From positions 143,340,910 to 143,404,909 of the forward strand of contig OZ038378.1 of NCBI GenBank assembly GCA_964036045.1: DNA of 64,000 bases. The letters run 5' to 3'. How positions within the stretch are numbered: the first letter of the stretch is position 1; every line of letters begins with the position of its first letter. The DNA is from Eutreptiella sp. 'Long Island Sound 2002' (taxonomy: Eukaryota > Euglenozoa > Euglenophyceae > Eutreptiales > Eutreptiaceae). The notes below the pieces were generated by a model that had not been told where the DNA came from, made no database searches, and was given only the letters and a program-made list of their open reading frames with translations. Position numbers and translations under genes: made by a program. Of this stretch, positions 10,654 to 22,699 are shown in pieces.

Positions 10654-13600
10654 ATGTCAAATCCTTTCGACCGTGTGTTGACTGAATTGAAGGTTGGCGA
10701 TGAGACTGTCAAGTTCTATGACCTTGACAAGTTGAACGACCCTCGTGTGGCGTCACTTCCTTTGTCCATCAAAGTAGTCTTGGAGGCTGCCATCCGCAAC
10801 TGTGACAATGAGTCCATTTTCGAGGCCGATGTTGAGAAGATCCTGGACTGGAAGAACAGTGCCACCAAAGTGGAGATTCCATTCAAGTGTGCGAGAGTGC
10901 TGATGCAGGTGCCTTCCATGGATCCCCTGTACGCTCTTTACATGCTCGCATGCCTGTGTGCCACTCGGGGGCTCCCCAGTGTTTCTTTGGTGTGCCCTTT
11001 GTGTGCCTCTTATGTGCCCCCTGTGTGCCCTTTGCAGGGTCCTCAGTGTGTCCCCGTGTCTGCCCTTTGATTCCCCCCTTTTGTCCTTGTGGTGTGAAGC
11101 ACCGTGAATGTGGTGTACACGGTATGGCGTGCTGCAACTGTTTTGCTGCAATGTACTGCATGGGCTTTACAAAAATTTCTTTACTCAGTTTTGAAACGGA
11201 GAAAAAAACAGGCATCATTCATGAGACTTACTTTTTTACTCAGTTTACTGTCTACAGGGTTTCATGGCTTTGATTTTCACTTACCATCACAACTCAGTTC
11301 AAAAACCAATTTTCTAATGTTCTGTATGTCCCCTGCTGTCTCAGGGTCCCCAAAATGAGGAGGAATCAAAAAGGCTACATTACCCCTGCTGTCGTGGGGT
11401 CCCCGTGCAGGGAGGTATAGTGAAAAAATCTGAGTAAAGACATGGTCATGGTCATGGTCATGGTTAAAATCTTTAAATTTTGTTTCAGAAACTGAGCCCC
11501 CCACCCCCCGCTCCTCCCCAGCCCGGTGGGTGGGAAACCAAACCATCCATCCACAAGTGGGGGACCCCTTTTTGTGTAGCTGCCCTGTCCGCCCAGCATG
11601 TCCCTGCTGTGCCCCCCTGCCTCCGTCATACCCTCTCCACACACCCGTGACCCGTGGCCCTCTGGGGTCCCACCTGTGCTCCCACTCGGGGACCTCGTGG
11701 CGTGGCTTTTGTTCAGGATTTCACAGGGGTGCCTGCGGTGGTTGACCTGGCGGCGATGCGGGACGCCATGAAGCAGCTGGGGGGCGACCCCAGCAAGATC
11801 AACCCCATTGTGCCGGTGGACCTGGTCATCGACCACTCCATTATGGTCGACAACGCCCGCACGGCCGACGCTTTGGAGAAGAACGAGGCCCGTGAATTCG
11901 AGCGCAACAAAGAGCGCTTTGCCTTCCTGAAGTGGGGCTCCACCGCCTTTGAGGGTCTGACCATTGTGCCCCCTGGCAACGGCATTGTGCATCAGGTCTG
12001 GTGCTCTGTCTGCCCCCGTGCCATGCGCTATGCCATGCAGTGCTGTGCTGTGCTGTGCTGTGCAATGAATCTGTGTTCTGTGCGGTGCTCAGTAGCGTGG
12101 TGCTGTGCAGCGCCCTGCTGCACCTGCCCTTGCACCACCTACACCCTCGCTTTAAGCTCGCCGCGATTGCCCCCCCCCCCCCACCTGTTTCCCCTGCCCT
12201 GGTGCCCTGCCCTGCACTAGCTGCACTGCTTCGCAACCCCCCCCCCCCTGCTACCCCCCCCCCCGCTACCTGGTGCCTTTTCCTGTCGTGTAGCACACAA
12301 ACACTATTGCGTTGACAAAACAAAAGCCATCAGGTGCAGCCGATTGTAAGGTATCACATTTGTATCATACCAATGATCTTGTGGAACTGCCGGACATTGC
12401 TGCATATGCATACCAGGACGTGCATGTGTAGAGCGCTTTGAGACCTGCTTGCGCCCCTGCTACCCCCCCCCCCCCTTGTAATCTCCCCCCCTGCAATACC
12501 CCCCCCCCCTCCCCCAGGGGGGGAACGTCCCTTTGACATTTCTTCTGGAAACGGTAGGTTGTACTGTGCTCTCCAAAAGGGCTGGAAACCGACCTGCACA
12601 GCCTACCTCGTCTTCCAATCCTCAGCCTATACCAAATTGCCCACTGAGCATGTCCAGGAGTTCACGGTTGTTTGGAGTTGTAAGAAGCAGTTTCACACAG
12701 TGCCCGTCGAAAGGGCAGGCGCATAGCAGTGACATCACGTTCCAATGCGATTCACACGACCTGTGTTGTGCATGTTTTGAAGTGTTACGGTTTGGTGGTG
12801 TAATCCCCCCCCCCCCGTGGGGGGGAACCGTCTTGACATTGGGGCCCTACGTGGGGGGGGGGGGGGGGGGACCGTCTTGACATTGGGGCCCCCGTGGGGG
12901 GGGAACCGTCTTGACAATTGGGGGGGGGGATTACAAGGGGGGGACAAGGGCATTACCTGCCCTCGAAGAAACCTTGCAATCCACAGCCCAGTGTATGGAG
13001 ACTCCCGCTGCAGACCGCACGTTGTGGGACACCCCTGCCTGCCATTGCCAGGGAGTGCCCAAGCCTCTGCCCCGCCTCCCCTTCGCCCCCGCCCCGCACC
13101 GCCGCGCCCGCCGTCGGGTTGCAGGTGAACGTGGAGTACCTCGCCCGGGTGGTGTTCAACAACAAGGGGCTGGTGTACCCCGACAGCCTGGTGGGCACGG
13201 ACTCCCACACCACCATGGTCAACGGCCTGGGGGTCCTGGGCTGGGGTGTCGGAGGGATCGAGGCGGAGGCGTCCATGCTGGGGGCCCCCATGTCCATGGT
13301 GCTGCCCAGCGTGGTGGGCTACAAGCTGACCGGCAAGCTCCCCGCCGGCACCACCGCCACGGACCTGGTCCTGACCATCGTCAGCAACCTCCGCAAGTAC
13401 GGGGTCGTGGGCAAGTTCGTGGAGTTCTACGGCCCCGGCCTGGCCAACCTGACGGTGGCGGACCGCGCCACCATCGCCAACATGGGCCCCGAGTACGGCG
13501 CCACCTGCGGCTTCTTCCCCGTGGACGAGCGCACGCTGGAGTACGTGCTGCAGACCGGGCGGTCCCCCCAGCACGTGGCGGTGGTGGAGCAGTACCTCAA

Positions 13601-16600
13601 GAAGGTGCGCGTGCCCTGCCTCGGAACAGACCTGCCACTAGCGTCTGCCAGCCCAGACATGATCGGATGGAGCAGGGTCCTACTGAGCCACACGCCGGAC
13701 GCAGCACGTTCCTACTGAGTTTTGGTGGTGCGGGGGGCCGGTATTACTGAGTGGCATTTGGTACGGGGCCAATTCCTAATGAGAACCAGTTTCGGCGCCA
13801 GACGCTCGCGGCGTCTCTGCGCCGGCTCCTTCGGGGGGTCTCATGTGTGGCTTGTTTGGGCTTCCTCCGCCTTAGTCACTCCCACGGCGTTGTTGCGTGG
13901 ACACGTTTTTTACCATTTTTTTGCCGTTAAAAAAACGTCGACCTCCGATGGCCGTCGGTTACCCTGCCACCGCCGTCGGTTCCCGTCCCACCGTCGTCGG
14001 ATGCTCTCCAGTTGCCCTTCAAGTGCCGTCGAATAGTGTGCCTCAATACTGAGCTGGCTACTGGACGGTCCGAGTTTTTTGATGAAACGGCGTTCTGGTC
14101 ACTCCCCCTTCGAATATGGATGCCCATGTGCCCAGGGGTGATGCGGAGTGTTGCGATGGCGGTTGACTGAGGCGACGGGCGTCTCGGTAGGGGCAGCCCC
14201 ACATTCCTCATGGTGGGCAGGGATGGCTAACAGGAAGGGGCGTGGGGGGGCGGGGGGCGGGGGGCGGGGGACGGGGGCTCGTTCGGGTGGTCTCCAAGTG
14301 GGAACGCCGGTCCCATCGGGTTTTGTTTCAGGGCTGGCTATCACACTCAAAACAAAGAAAAGGCAGGGGCCAAAGCGAAACTGTACTTCCTTTTTCCTAT
14401 TTTTTTTGGGGGAGTTCATGTGAGCGTTTGCCTGGGACGTCGCACGCTCGCCTCACCCCTACCCCAGGGCTCCTCTGCGTGAAACAAAGGGGTCGTGGAC
14501 ACTGCAGCCACTGCCCCGTGAGCCACAGGAAGGGGGGCATCCCGCATTGCACTGGCCAGCCCAGCCCTCCCCTGTGGTCGCATCTCTACTCCGTGTCGAA
14601 GGACACCTCGCGCCTCTTTTCCAATGGATCTTGGCTCCCGCAAGTGCTGCCGCAAGTGCACACTCCCACCCCCGCGCGTGTTGCCGCCTGGCACCAAATC
14701 TGGCCAGACCGGCCCGGCAAACAGACAGTCCACAAAGCCTCTTCTCCGTGGGGGATCGCGTCCCTTCATGTGCGCTGCTGGCGGCTGCTACCGCGTGCCG
14801 GGGGCATCCTCCTGCTCTCCAAATGATGGATGGAGGTCACAGTTGGCACCAGCGTCTGCCAGGTCACACGTGACCAGTAGGAGCTGGGTCTTACCGCGTC
14901 AGGCATGGGCTGTAGCTGGTTCCTACGGAGCTCCGGGTGCGACAGGGGCAGATATTACGGAGTGGCACATGGTACGATGGTACGGGGCTGAGTCCTAACG
15001 CCCCCTGGCAGACACTAGTGGCATGTCTGATGGAGGTCCATGATGCCACAAGGGCATGTGTCTACACGGTCAAGGCTCTGTGTGGTGTGGGCAGGGGATG
15101 CATTGGAAGGGGGTCCCCCCCCCCAGGGCCCCCGGCCTGTGCCCAGCCACTGTCCCCCTGACGCCAAGTGCCAGCCTCAATGGCAGTTGTAACCGACAGT
15201 AACCGCCCCCAACCGCTTTGGCAACCTCCTCCAACCGCCTGCCTAACGGCCTCTGCGGCCTCCTCCCTTCCAATGCATCCCTGGGTGTGGGGCTCTGGTG
15301 TGCTTCTGCTTCCCGCGTCCCCGCCACAGGTGGGCATGTTCCGTACCGAGGCCACTGACGGCGCCATCACCTTTCTGGAGACCCTGGAGCTGGACATGGC
15401 CACCGTCCTGCCGTGCGTGGCCGGGCCCAAGCGGCCTCACGACAACGTCGCGTGCAAGGACCTGCAGGGCGACTTCCAGAAGTGCATGGCGGCCCCGGGC
15501 GGGTTCAAGGGCTTTGGGGTGCCGGAGGAGAAGCGGGGCGCCAGCAGCACCCTGACCTACGAGGGCAAGGAATACCCGATCAACCACGGGGACGTGGTGA
15601 TTGCCGCCATCACCAGCTGCACCAACACGTCCAATCCTGCGGTGCTGCTGGCGGCCGGGCTCGTGTGCAAGAAGGCGAAGGAGTTGGGGCTGATGACTAA
15701 GCCCTACATCAAGACATCTCTGTCCCCTGGCAGTCAGGTACTGCCCCACCGGGACCTTTCCCTCCCCCCCTCCCCCCATACCAATACCGAGGCCTTCTGC
15801 CAACCCCCCCCCCCCCCCCACCGCAGGGCTGGACCATCGGTGTCCGGTACCGGTTTTAACTGAAGCAGAGCGGTCCGTCAGATGGGTGGCTTGATGGTCG
15901 GTTTGCTCTTGTAACCACCGGGTTGTCCCCCCACAAACTGAGTTCATCCCCACAACCCCCGCCCGCCCCTCCCCTGCCCCCAGCCCGCCCACCCAACAGA
16001 GTTTTGCGGACCCCGTTCCTCATGTTTTCTGCCGATGATGTATGTCCGTTCACAATCGTTGTAATTGTTTGTGGAATCCTTCTCAGCACCATTTTTCGGA
16101 TTTGTTGAGAATGAACGGATTGGGCGCATTGGGGTCACGTTGATTTCTGGGGGGGGGGGGTCCTGGACCAGCGTTATTGTTGACGTTGGCTCGGGACCCG
16201 AACCCTGCAACCGCACAGACCCAACATGGCATGTACGGCCCCCGACGGGAGACCAGCCCTTTCAGTGCCATGCAACACCCGATACAGTGCATTCTGCACC
16301 CCCCCCCCCCCTGCGTGACCGGCAACCCACGATGTTGTCACACTACCGGGCCATCCCTTCTGGGCTAAGGTGTGTGTGTGTGTGTTGGCACTCCTTCAGC
16401 CGTCAGGTCGGTGCGTCTGGCTGCAGCCATGTCCTGCTTCCTCGGAGTCACTATCATTCTATCATACGGTGGGGAAGGAATACCCAGGCATAGGGCAGTT
16501 GGGTTTCAACTCCGGGGGGGGGGGGGGTCGATTGGGCTGGGCTCAATTGACAGGACCCTTCATCAGTTATCATGCACTCTGCCCAAGGCGCCGAAAAAAA

Positions 16601-19600
16601 TTTTTAAGCATGAAAAATTTTTTCAATAAATACATGGTGACTTTTGTGGACCCCCTCGGCGCGCTGATTCCAAAAATCTCATTTTCATTCAGCTGCTGAG
16701 CATGTTGAGTGTCCGTCACCATCAAAGGCGACCAGCCCCAAGGCTTGCAAGCATTCAGACGGCTCTGACCCCACGCCCGCTTTGCAAGCGGCAACAGAGT
16801 AGAACTGTGCCTTCCCGATCGTAGTATCTCAGAAAGGCAACACGGGCATTGCCTGCACTTGATTACTCTGCACATCGTCGCCACACACTCGACGACGCCG
16901 TCTTGAAATTCTGACAGCAGCCCTGGCATGCAAGTCGCCCATGGCTCTGCGTGTGGTTCATGGTGGTCTTGGCGCATTCGGAGTGGATTGCCCCCCACTT
17001 TGCGCCCCCCTGGCCAACTTGCACCCCCCAGAACAACCCACCATGGCATCATGCCAACCCCCCCCCCCCCCCCGCATTACCTCAATTCGTATTTCCTGTA
17101 CTGTCTGTCTGTCTGTCTGTTTTTCTTCCCCATTTCACACACATCCCAATCCACACTTTTTAAGTAGGTCTCACCCCCGCATTCCCCTTGTCCCCTCCCT
17201 CCCGCACGGCCCTGTGCAGGTCGTCTCGAAGTACCTGCAGGACAGCGGCCTGCAGGAGTACCTGGACGCCCAGGGCTTCAACACCGCCGGGTACGGGTGC
17301 ATGACCTGCATCGGCAACAGCGGGGAGCTCATGCCCGGCGTGCACGAGGCCTTCGAGCAGGCCGGCCTGGTCTGCACGGCCGTGCTGTCCGGCAACCGCA
17401 ACTTTGAGGCGCGCGTGCACCCCCTGACCGCCGGCAACTACCTCGCGAGCCCCCCGCTGGTGTGCGTGTACGCGCTGGCGGGGACCACCAACCTGGACAT
17501 CACCACCGCGCCGCTGGGCAAGGGGGCGGACGGCAAGGACGTGTACCTGAAGGACGTGTGGCCCACCGCGGAGGAGATCGCGGGGCTGATGGACAAGTAC
17601 GTCACGGCCGCCGCGTTCACGTCGGTGTACTCCCGGATCAAGCAGGGCAACCAGCGCTGGGACGAGCTCGCGACCTCCGCGGACAAGATGCACTTCGGGT
17701 GGGACGAGAGCAGCACGTACATCCACAACCCGCCGTACTTTGCCAGCATGACCGCGGAGTTGCCGGAGGTGAAGCCCATCTCCGGGGCCTACTGCCTGCT
17801 GAACTTCGGGGACTCCATCACCACGGACCACATCTCCCCGGCCGGTGTGTCCCCGGTTACCCGCCAACTGTCGTTGCTTACCCGCCAACTGTCTTCGGTT
17901 ACCCGCCAACTGTCTTCGGTTACCCGCCAACTGTCGTTGCTTACCCGCCAACTGTCTTCGGTTACCCGCCAACTGTCGTCGGTTGCCCGCCAACTGTCTT
18001 CGGTTACCCGCCAACTGTCTTCGGTTACCCGCCAACTGTCTTCGGTTACTCGCCAACTGTCTTCGGTTACCCGCCAACTGTCTTCGGTTACCCGCCAACT
18101 GTCGTTGCTTACCCGCCAACTGTCTTCGGTTACCCGCCAACTGTCGTTGCTTACCCGCCAACTGTCTTCGGTTACCCGCCAACTGTCTTCGGTTACCCGC
18201 CAACTGTCTTCGGTTACCCGCCAACTGTCTTCGATTACCCGCCAACTGTCGTCGGTTGCCCGCCAACTGTCTTCGGTTGCCCGCCAACTGTCGTCGGTTA
18301 CCCGCCAACTGTCTTCGGTTACCCGCCAACTGTCGTCGGTTGCCCGCCAACTGTCGTCGGTTGCCCGCCAACTCTGCCTTTTGCATGATTCTGTGCTGAT
18401 TGGGGGGGGTGCCCAAGTGCATACCTGTTCCAATGCCACCCACACGGCGTGCCCCACCAAACGCCAGTGGTGCGCATTTCAGGAGGGGGTCTGAGGCAGT
18501 GTGGGGTGAGCCGTGATGAGCGCCGTGCAGACTGACCGGATGTGGCACCCGGTATGAAGCCCCACACGCATCTCTCGTGTTGTGGCGGAGTATTCCGGGG
18601 GGGGGGGCCGGGCCGGATCACCACAGACACAGGGAGTCCCCCCCCCCCCCCCCTCCCCGGAATGAAGTGGCAAAACACCCGCGCATGCGGCGCACCAGCG
18701 ACGGGTACTGCCCAGTGATCCGGAACCCCCGGAGCCCCGTGGTGCACTTCCCGCGTCGGCGGCGGCGGCGGCGGGGGGGGAGCACCCCCCGAACTCCGCG
18801 GTCTTGGGACGGATGATGTCTGGGGCATGCCGCCGCGTGGGAGGGACGCCGAGGGGCAGCAGCAGCACTCGTGGGCAGCGGGACAGCCTCCCCCCCCCCC
18901 CCCCCCCCGAAGGCCCTCTGGGCTCCAAGACAGTGCGGAGGGTTCCCGTGGTTCCAATGTCCTGGTGCACTGCGACACCAAGTGTCATGCCGGTGGTGTT
19001 GCTTGCCAGACGTGCCCTGTAGCCAACCCTTTCATGTGTGGTGCGTTGTGTTTGGAAAGCCTCACCCACAGACACCGGCATCGGTTTCTTGTTGGGGCGC
19101 CTCCGCCATCCCCAGATCCGACCAACCAGCAGGTGGCAGGCCACATACCAAACCGCCATGACGCTGGACGCCTCTTGCACAACTTGGTGACCTTACCAGC
19201 TTTCATGTGCCCCCCTTGGCGCCGGGCCCGGGCCCAGCCTTTGCCGGAGGTTGAGGATTCGTGTGCGCTTGGGGTGCTTGGGCACATCTGAATCCAAACA
19301 CCGCCTGGTTTGTTGCTGTACTGTCTGTCTGTCTGTTTTCATCCTCATTTCACATATATCCCAATCCACGCTCTTCAAGTAGGTCTTCCCCCCCCCCCCC
19401 CCCTTGTCAGACCTCGAGCTGAGGCTCCGCCGAACATTGGCAGATTGGACAGATGGCGATGACAGCTGTGGGGCAGGCGCAGCCAGAGCCAAATGCGGAC
19501 ACTGCAACCTGACCATTTGAGGCCCCTTGTCAGGAAAATTGTCCTGCAGATGCACACCCCAGCGTGCTCAAGTCGGTGCTGGAGTCGGCAAACCCCCGCA

Positions 19601-21226
19601 TGGACTCGCAGTGTGCACCTGGGTGCACCTGGTCAACGGCATGGGCAACAGCCCCGTCTCCGGGACGGCCGACCCCCGGAGTAGTCAAACAGGACAAGTC
19701 ATCCGGGGGCTCAGTTGACACAACCAAAACACATTCAGACGCCCAGAGGGTCAGAATGAGCAGTGGCGAGAGGCCAACAGGCGCCGCCAAAGGCAAACAA
19801 TCAGATACCGAGGCCTTGTGCCAACCCCCCCCCCCCCTCTCCAAGCCAAGTTTTTTGCTGTACTGTCTGTCTGTCTGTTTTTCATCCTCCCAATCAACGC
19901 TCTTAAAGTACCCCCCCCCCCCCCCGCAGAGGAAGGCATTTGGACTCGACGCAGAGAAGTGAACTCGACGCAGAGAAGTGAAACAGGGCAAGTCCGGGGG
20001 CTCCGTTGGCACAACCGACCAAGGGAATGGGAAGGGAAGGAGTGGTGTGAGGCTTGCTGAGCTCACCTTTGAACTGCCCCCCCCCCCCAAAAAAAACAGA
20101 GGAGTTGCTCGGGCCAGGCCTGATGGGCCACCCCTCCTTGCGATCGCATCCAGCCCATCTTTCGTTGCAGGCAACATCGCCAAGACGTCCCCCGCCGCCA
20201 AGTGGCTGGTGTCCCGCGACGTCCCCCAGTCCGAGTTCAACTCGTACGGCGCCCGCCGCGGCAACGACCTGATCATGGCCCGGGGCACCTTCGCCAACAC
20301 CCGCATCTCCAACAAACTGGCCGGCACCGGGCAGACCGGGCCCGTGACTGTGCACATCCCGTCGGGGGAGACCATGTCCGTGTTCGACGCCGCGGAGAAG
20401 TACAAGGCCGAGGGGCACTCCCTGATCATCCTGGCCGGCAAGGAGTACGGCAGCGGGTCGTCCCGGGACTGGGCTGCCAAGGGGCCGTACCTGCAGGGGG
20501 TCAAGGCTGTGATCGCCGAGAGCTTTGAGCGCATCCACCGCTCCAACCTCTGCGGCATGGGCATTGTGCCCATGTGCTTCAAGGACGGCCAGAACGCCGA
20601 CTCCCTGGGCCTGAAGGTGCGTGCTGCCTGCCCGTTGCCCATTGCCCTGCCATGTGCCGCGCGGGACTTCGCCATGCGTTGCCACCGGGGCCCCGGCATC
20701 TCTGCTGCACTGCACTGCACTGCACTGCACTGCACTCGCTGCGCAGCACTGTACTGCCCTGTGCTGCACTGCACTGTACTGTGCTGCACTGCACTGCACT
20801 GCACTGCACTGCACTTGCTGCCCCGCTGTGTCCTCCCTGCCAAGTATGCGGCCCAGCCATCCCCTGACCCGCTCTGCTGCTGGACATGGGCTCCTGCCCG
20901 GAGGCAACTCACCCCGGATCTACCGCCTGCTGTGCACTCTCGTCCCCTGTCCCTGCCCTGCTCTGCCCCTCTACCTCCCCTTCCCCCCTCCCCTGCACTG
21001 CACTACCCCTGATTTTTACTGCGTTGCATTGCTGTTTCCACAGGGCAACGAGCAGTTCACAGTGGACCTTGGCTCGGACATCAAACCTGGAATGGACGTC
21101 ACCGTGACCACCAACACCGGCATCAGCTTCGTTTGCAAGCTTCGGTTTGACACCCCCATCGAGATCACGTACTGGAAGAATGGCGGCATCCTGCACTACG
21201 TGCTCCGCAAGATGAGCAAGCAGTAA
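10654..21226 (+). CDS. ACO1: Aconitate hydratase (cytosolic/IRP-type aconitase), seven exons
   Basis: Aconitase interconverts citrate and isocitrate through cis-aconitate using a [4Fe-4S] cluster (TCA and glyoxylate cycles). Exons are 10654-10908, 11717-11995, 13125-13604, 15330-15737, 17220-17844, 20171-20616 and 21044-21226. All junctions are GT-AG and join in frame to give 891 residues, the usual length for plant and animal cytosolic aconitases. The cluster ligands are visible: Cys435 in [11 protein letters not shown], and Cys501 and Cys504 in [12 protein letters not shown]. Other signatures are [17 protein letters not shown]-like [36 protein letters not shown] and [17 protein letters not shown]. 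The C-terminal swivel domain is in the last two exons. Only the exon 5/6 junction is in phase 1; the rest are phase 0. Coding codons are strongly GC3-biased. Introns of 427-2326 bp carry most of the repeats in this region. Nothing is missing, so the gene looks functional. RNA binding of the animal IRP1 kind cannot be judged from sequence. Confidence 0.97.
12785..12935 (+). repeat. Tandem G-tract repeat in aconitase intron 2
   Basis: The segment AACCGTCTTGACATTGGGG (with minor variants) occurs three times, each followed by a long G run, the longest about 18 G. The array is preceded by a C run, so single strands could fold and G-quadruplexes are possible. A looser relative lies near 12520. Confidence 0.8.
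17094..19925 (+). repeat. Three copies of a TGTACTGTCTGTCTGTC-led intronic repeat
   Basis: At about 17096-17180 (end of intron 4), 19315-19400 and 19857-19925 (intron 5) the sequence TGTACTGTCTGTCTGTC is followed by TTTTCATCC-like, CCCAATCCACGCTCTT-like and AAGTAGGTC-like segments and then a C run. The second and third copies differ mainly by internal deletion. The copy at the end of intron 4 supplies part of the pyrimidine-rich sequence before the exon 5 acceptor. Confidence 0.7.
17855..18374 (+). repeat. 21-bp minisatellite, about 25 copies, at the 5' end of aconitase intron 5
   Basis: The unit has the core GTTACCCGCCAACTGTC followed by a variable TTCG, GTCG or GTTG. It starts ten bases after the donor. 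Because 21 is a multiple of three and the unit has no stop in most frames, long spurious ORFs cross it on both strands. Unit variants (TTCG versus GTTG versus GTCG, and GTTGCCC versus GTTACCC) recur in blocks, which indicates amplification by slippage or unequal exchange. It is not a CRISPR array: there are no unique spacers. Confidence 0.95.
20703..20818 (+). repeat. (CACTG)n pentanucleotide repeat in aconitase intron 6
   Basis: Runs of CACTG/TGCAC units separated by a few imperfect units occupy the middle of the last intron. The open frames crossing it are artefacts. Confidence 0.85.
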
Positions 21227-21394
21227 GTGGGCCCCCTCCGTGATGTCAGCAGCCGTCCCTGACAGCCTGACACGCATCAAGGACATGCTGGGGAGGAGGG
21301 GGGCTACCGGGGGGCAGAGGCTACCACGTAGTGTGCAGCTCTGCCTCCTTCCCTGATGCAGTGCATCCCCTGGAGACCCATGCAGAGTTCATTT

Positions 21395-21468
21395 TTACAG
21401 GCCCTCACCCCAGGGCATGCCATGGGAGTGGCAGGCCGTCACCCCAGGGCATGCCATGGGAGTGGCAC
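21395..21468 (+). repeat. Two-copy tandem repeat downstream of aconitase
   Basis: The segment CAGGGCATGCCATGGGAGTGGCA occurs twice, 33 bp apart, with CACCC linkers. Confidence 0.7.
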
Positions 21469-21596
21469 TGATGGGGCAGAGATGGCCATACCGATGGCTC
21501 GATAGACTGATCCGTGAGATCAATCCACACTTGCTGCTACGGTCTGCCACCTAAAAGCCGCATTGTGCATGCGGCTGACCACAACTGCATTCCAGA

Positions 21597-21601
21597 TGTA
21601 A
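21597..21601 (+). terminator. Candidate polyadenylation signal TGTAA for aconitase
   Basis: TGTAA is the typical poly(A) signal of many chlorophyte green algae. Here it lies 370 bp after the aconitase stop codon. A five-base motif is weak evidence on its own. Confidence 0.3.
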
Positions 21602-22122
21602 CAGGGGAGGTATTACTGAGTGACGCCTGGTTTGGGCCTGACTCCTGAAGAAACCTTGTTTCAGGGCTGAATGTCACCAGTGATACCGGACGAACGTGCG
21701 ACCAAACCGTTGCGCTTTTTCAAGAGACATTTAGAAGTGTAGAGATGCGCGAACAGGGATACCTGTGTTTCCCAATATTGTTGGGCTATTTTCTGGTGGC
21801 CATGCCACCCCACCGCAAGCACTCAGACTGCCTGGCAGGCCTGCCACCAGCCAAGTTGGCTGAACGCACGCCAGGAAGTGTCACAACACTCCATCACAGC
21901 GTTGACAAGGTCACCTTTGGAAAGTGCCAATTTTGAGAACAAGACAAGACATTTGTTTTCTTTCGCAATTCGTCATTATTGGACACGGCATTGGTGCTTG
22001 ATTTGGGGCGGCAACAAAGGTTGGGTTGAGAGATGGGCCCCTAAAGCCCTTGCCCCCCCCCCCCCCCCCCACCCCCACCACCATACCTGAAGGCTCCCAC
22101 ATTATTCACTCCTCCCCCCGAG

Positions 22123-22140
22123 GGGGGCCTGCAGGCCCCC
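22123..22140. repeat. 18-bp perfect palindrome
   Basis: GGGGGCCTGCAGGCCCCC equals its own reverse complement. It is preceded by another small inverted repeat (CCCCCCGAGGGGGG). Role unknown. Confidence 0.7.
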
Positions 22141-22174
22141 ATAATTTTCAGCCCCCTGGAGGATGTAGGCCAGG

Positions 22175-22258
22175 GATGGACTCCAAAAGTGCAGAGATGG
22201 ACCACAGAAGTCCGAAGATGGACCACAAAAGTGCGAAGATGAACCCTAGAAGTCCAAC
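22175..22258 (+). repeat. Four-copy 21-bp tandem repeat
   Basis: Four consecutive 21-bp units start GATGGAC or GATGAAC and contain CAAAAGTGC or AGAAGTCC. Odd and even units resemble each other most, suggesting a 42-bp doubling. Confidence 0.75.
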
Positions 22259-22424
22259 TCCCTCCCCTCCCAAGGGACTAAGCCTTCATGCCATCCCCCC
22301 CCCTCCCCCTTGCCAAGGGACCAAGGCTTGATACCACAGCCCTCCGTATGCGCACACACAAGAACTGAGAGCCAGAACTGAGAGCCAGAAATGTTACTCC
22401 CGCGGTGGGGCAATTGGCATTGGC

Positions 22425-22505
22425 AGGCACACACACACGCGTACACACACATGCACGCACACATGCACAGACATGCACACGTGCACACACACAGATACAC
22501 CATGC
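22425..22505 (+). repeat. CA-rich microsatellite
   Basis: An imperfect (CA)n tract with ATGCAC and ACGCAC interruptions. Open frames across it are not genes. Confidence 0.8.
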
Positions 22506-22699
22506 CACGCTACACTGTGCCATGCCACGCTGTGCCAGCTCATAACATGCACCACGACGCCAGCACATGTACACCACAATTAAAACTGGATATTTAATGA
22601 CAGAAGTGATTAACAAACACAAGCCCACCAAGGGAGCACACCATACAAACACACACACGTGCGCGTACATAGAATGCACACTACACATGCATTTGTGGG

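Larger units (their letters stand above)
13740..21648 (+). repeat. Dispersed ~40-bp repeat family, three copies in and after the aconitase gene
   Basis: Copies at about 13740-13780, 14951-14999 (both intron 3) and 21609-21648 (3' flank) share the start GTATTACTGAGTGGC or close variants, then a TGGTACGGGGC-like part and a TCCTAA/TCCTGA end. The copies are in the same orientation and are separated by unrelated sequence, so this is a dispersed family and not a local tandem array. Confidence 0.65.

Noticed and set aside
11996-13124. Extra exons inside aconitase intron 2
   Set aside because: Exon 2 and exon 3 join directly in frame into the conserved aconitase order (GIVHQ then VNVEYL), so no additional coding is needed.
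17855-18374. CRISPR-like regular repeat array
   Set aside because: Units are directly abutting 21-bp repeats with no unique spacers, lie in a spliced eukaryotic gene, and have no cas genes near.
16941-18548. Long ORFs (517, 462, 308 and 223 codons) across the aconitase intron 5 minisatellite
   Set aside because: The 21-bp unit is a multiple of three without stops, so most frames are open. Only the exon 5 part of the 517-codon frame is real coding sequence.
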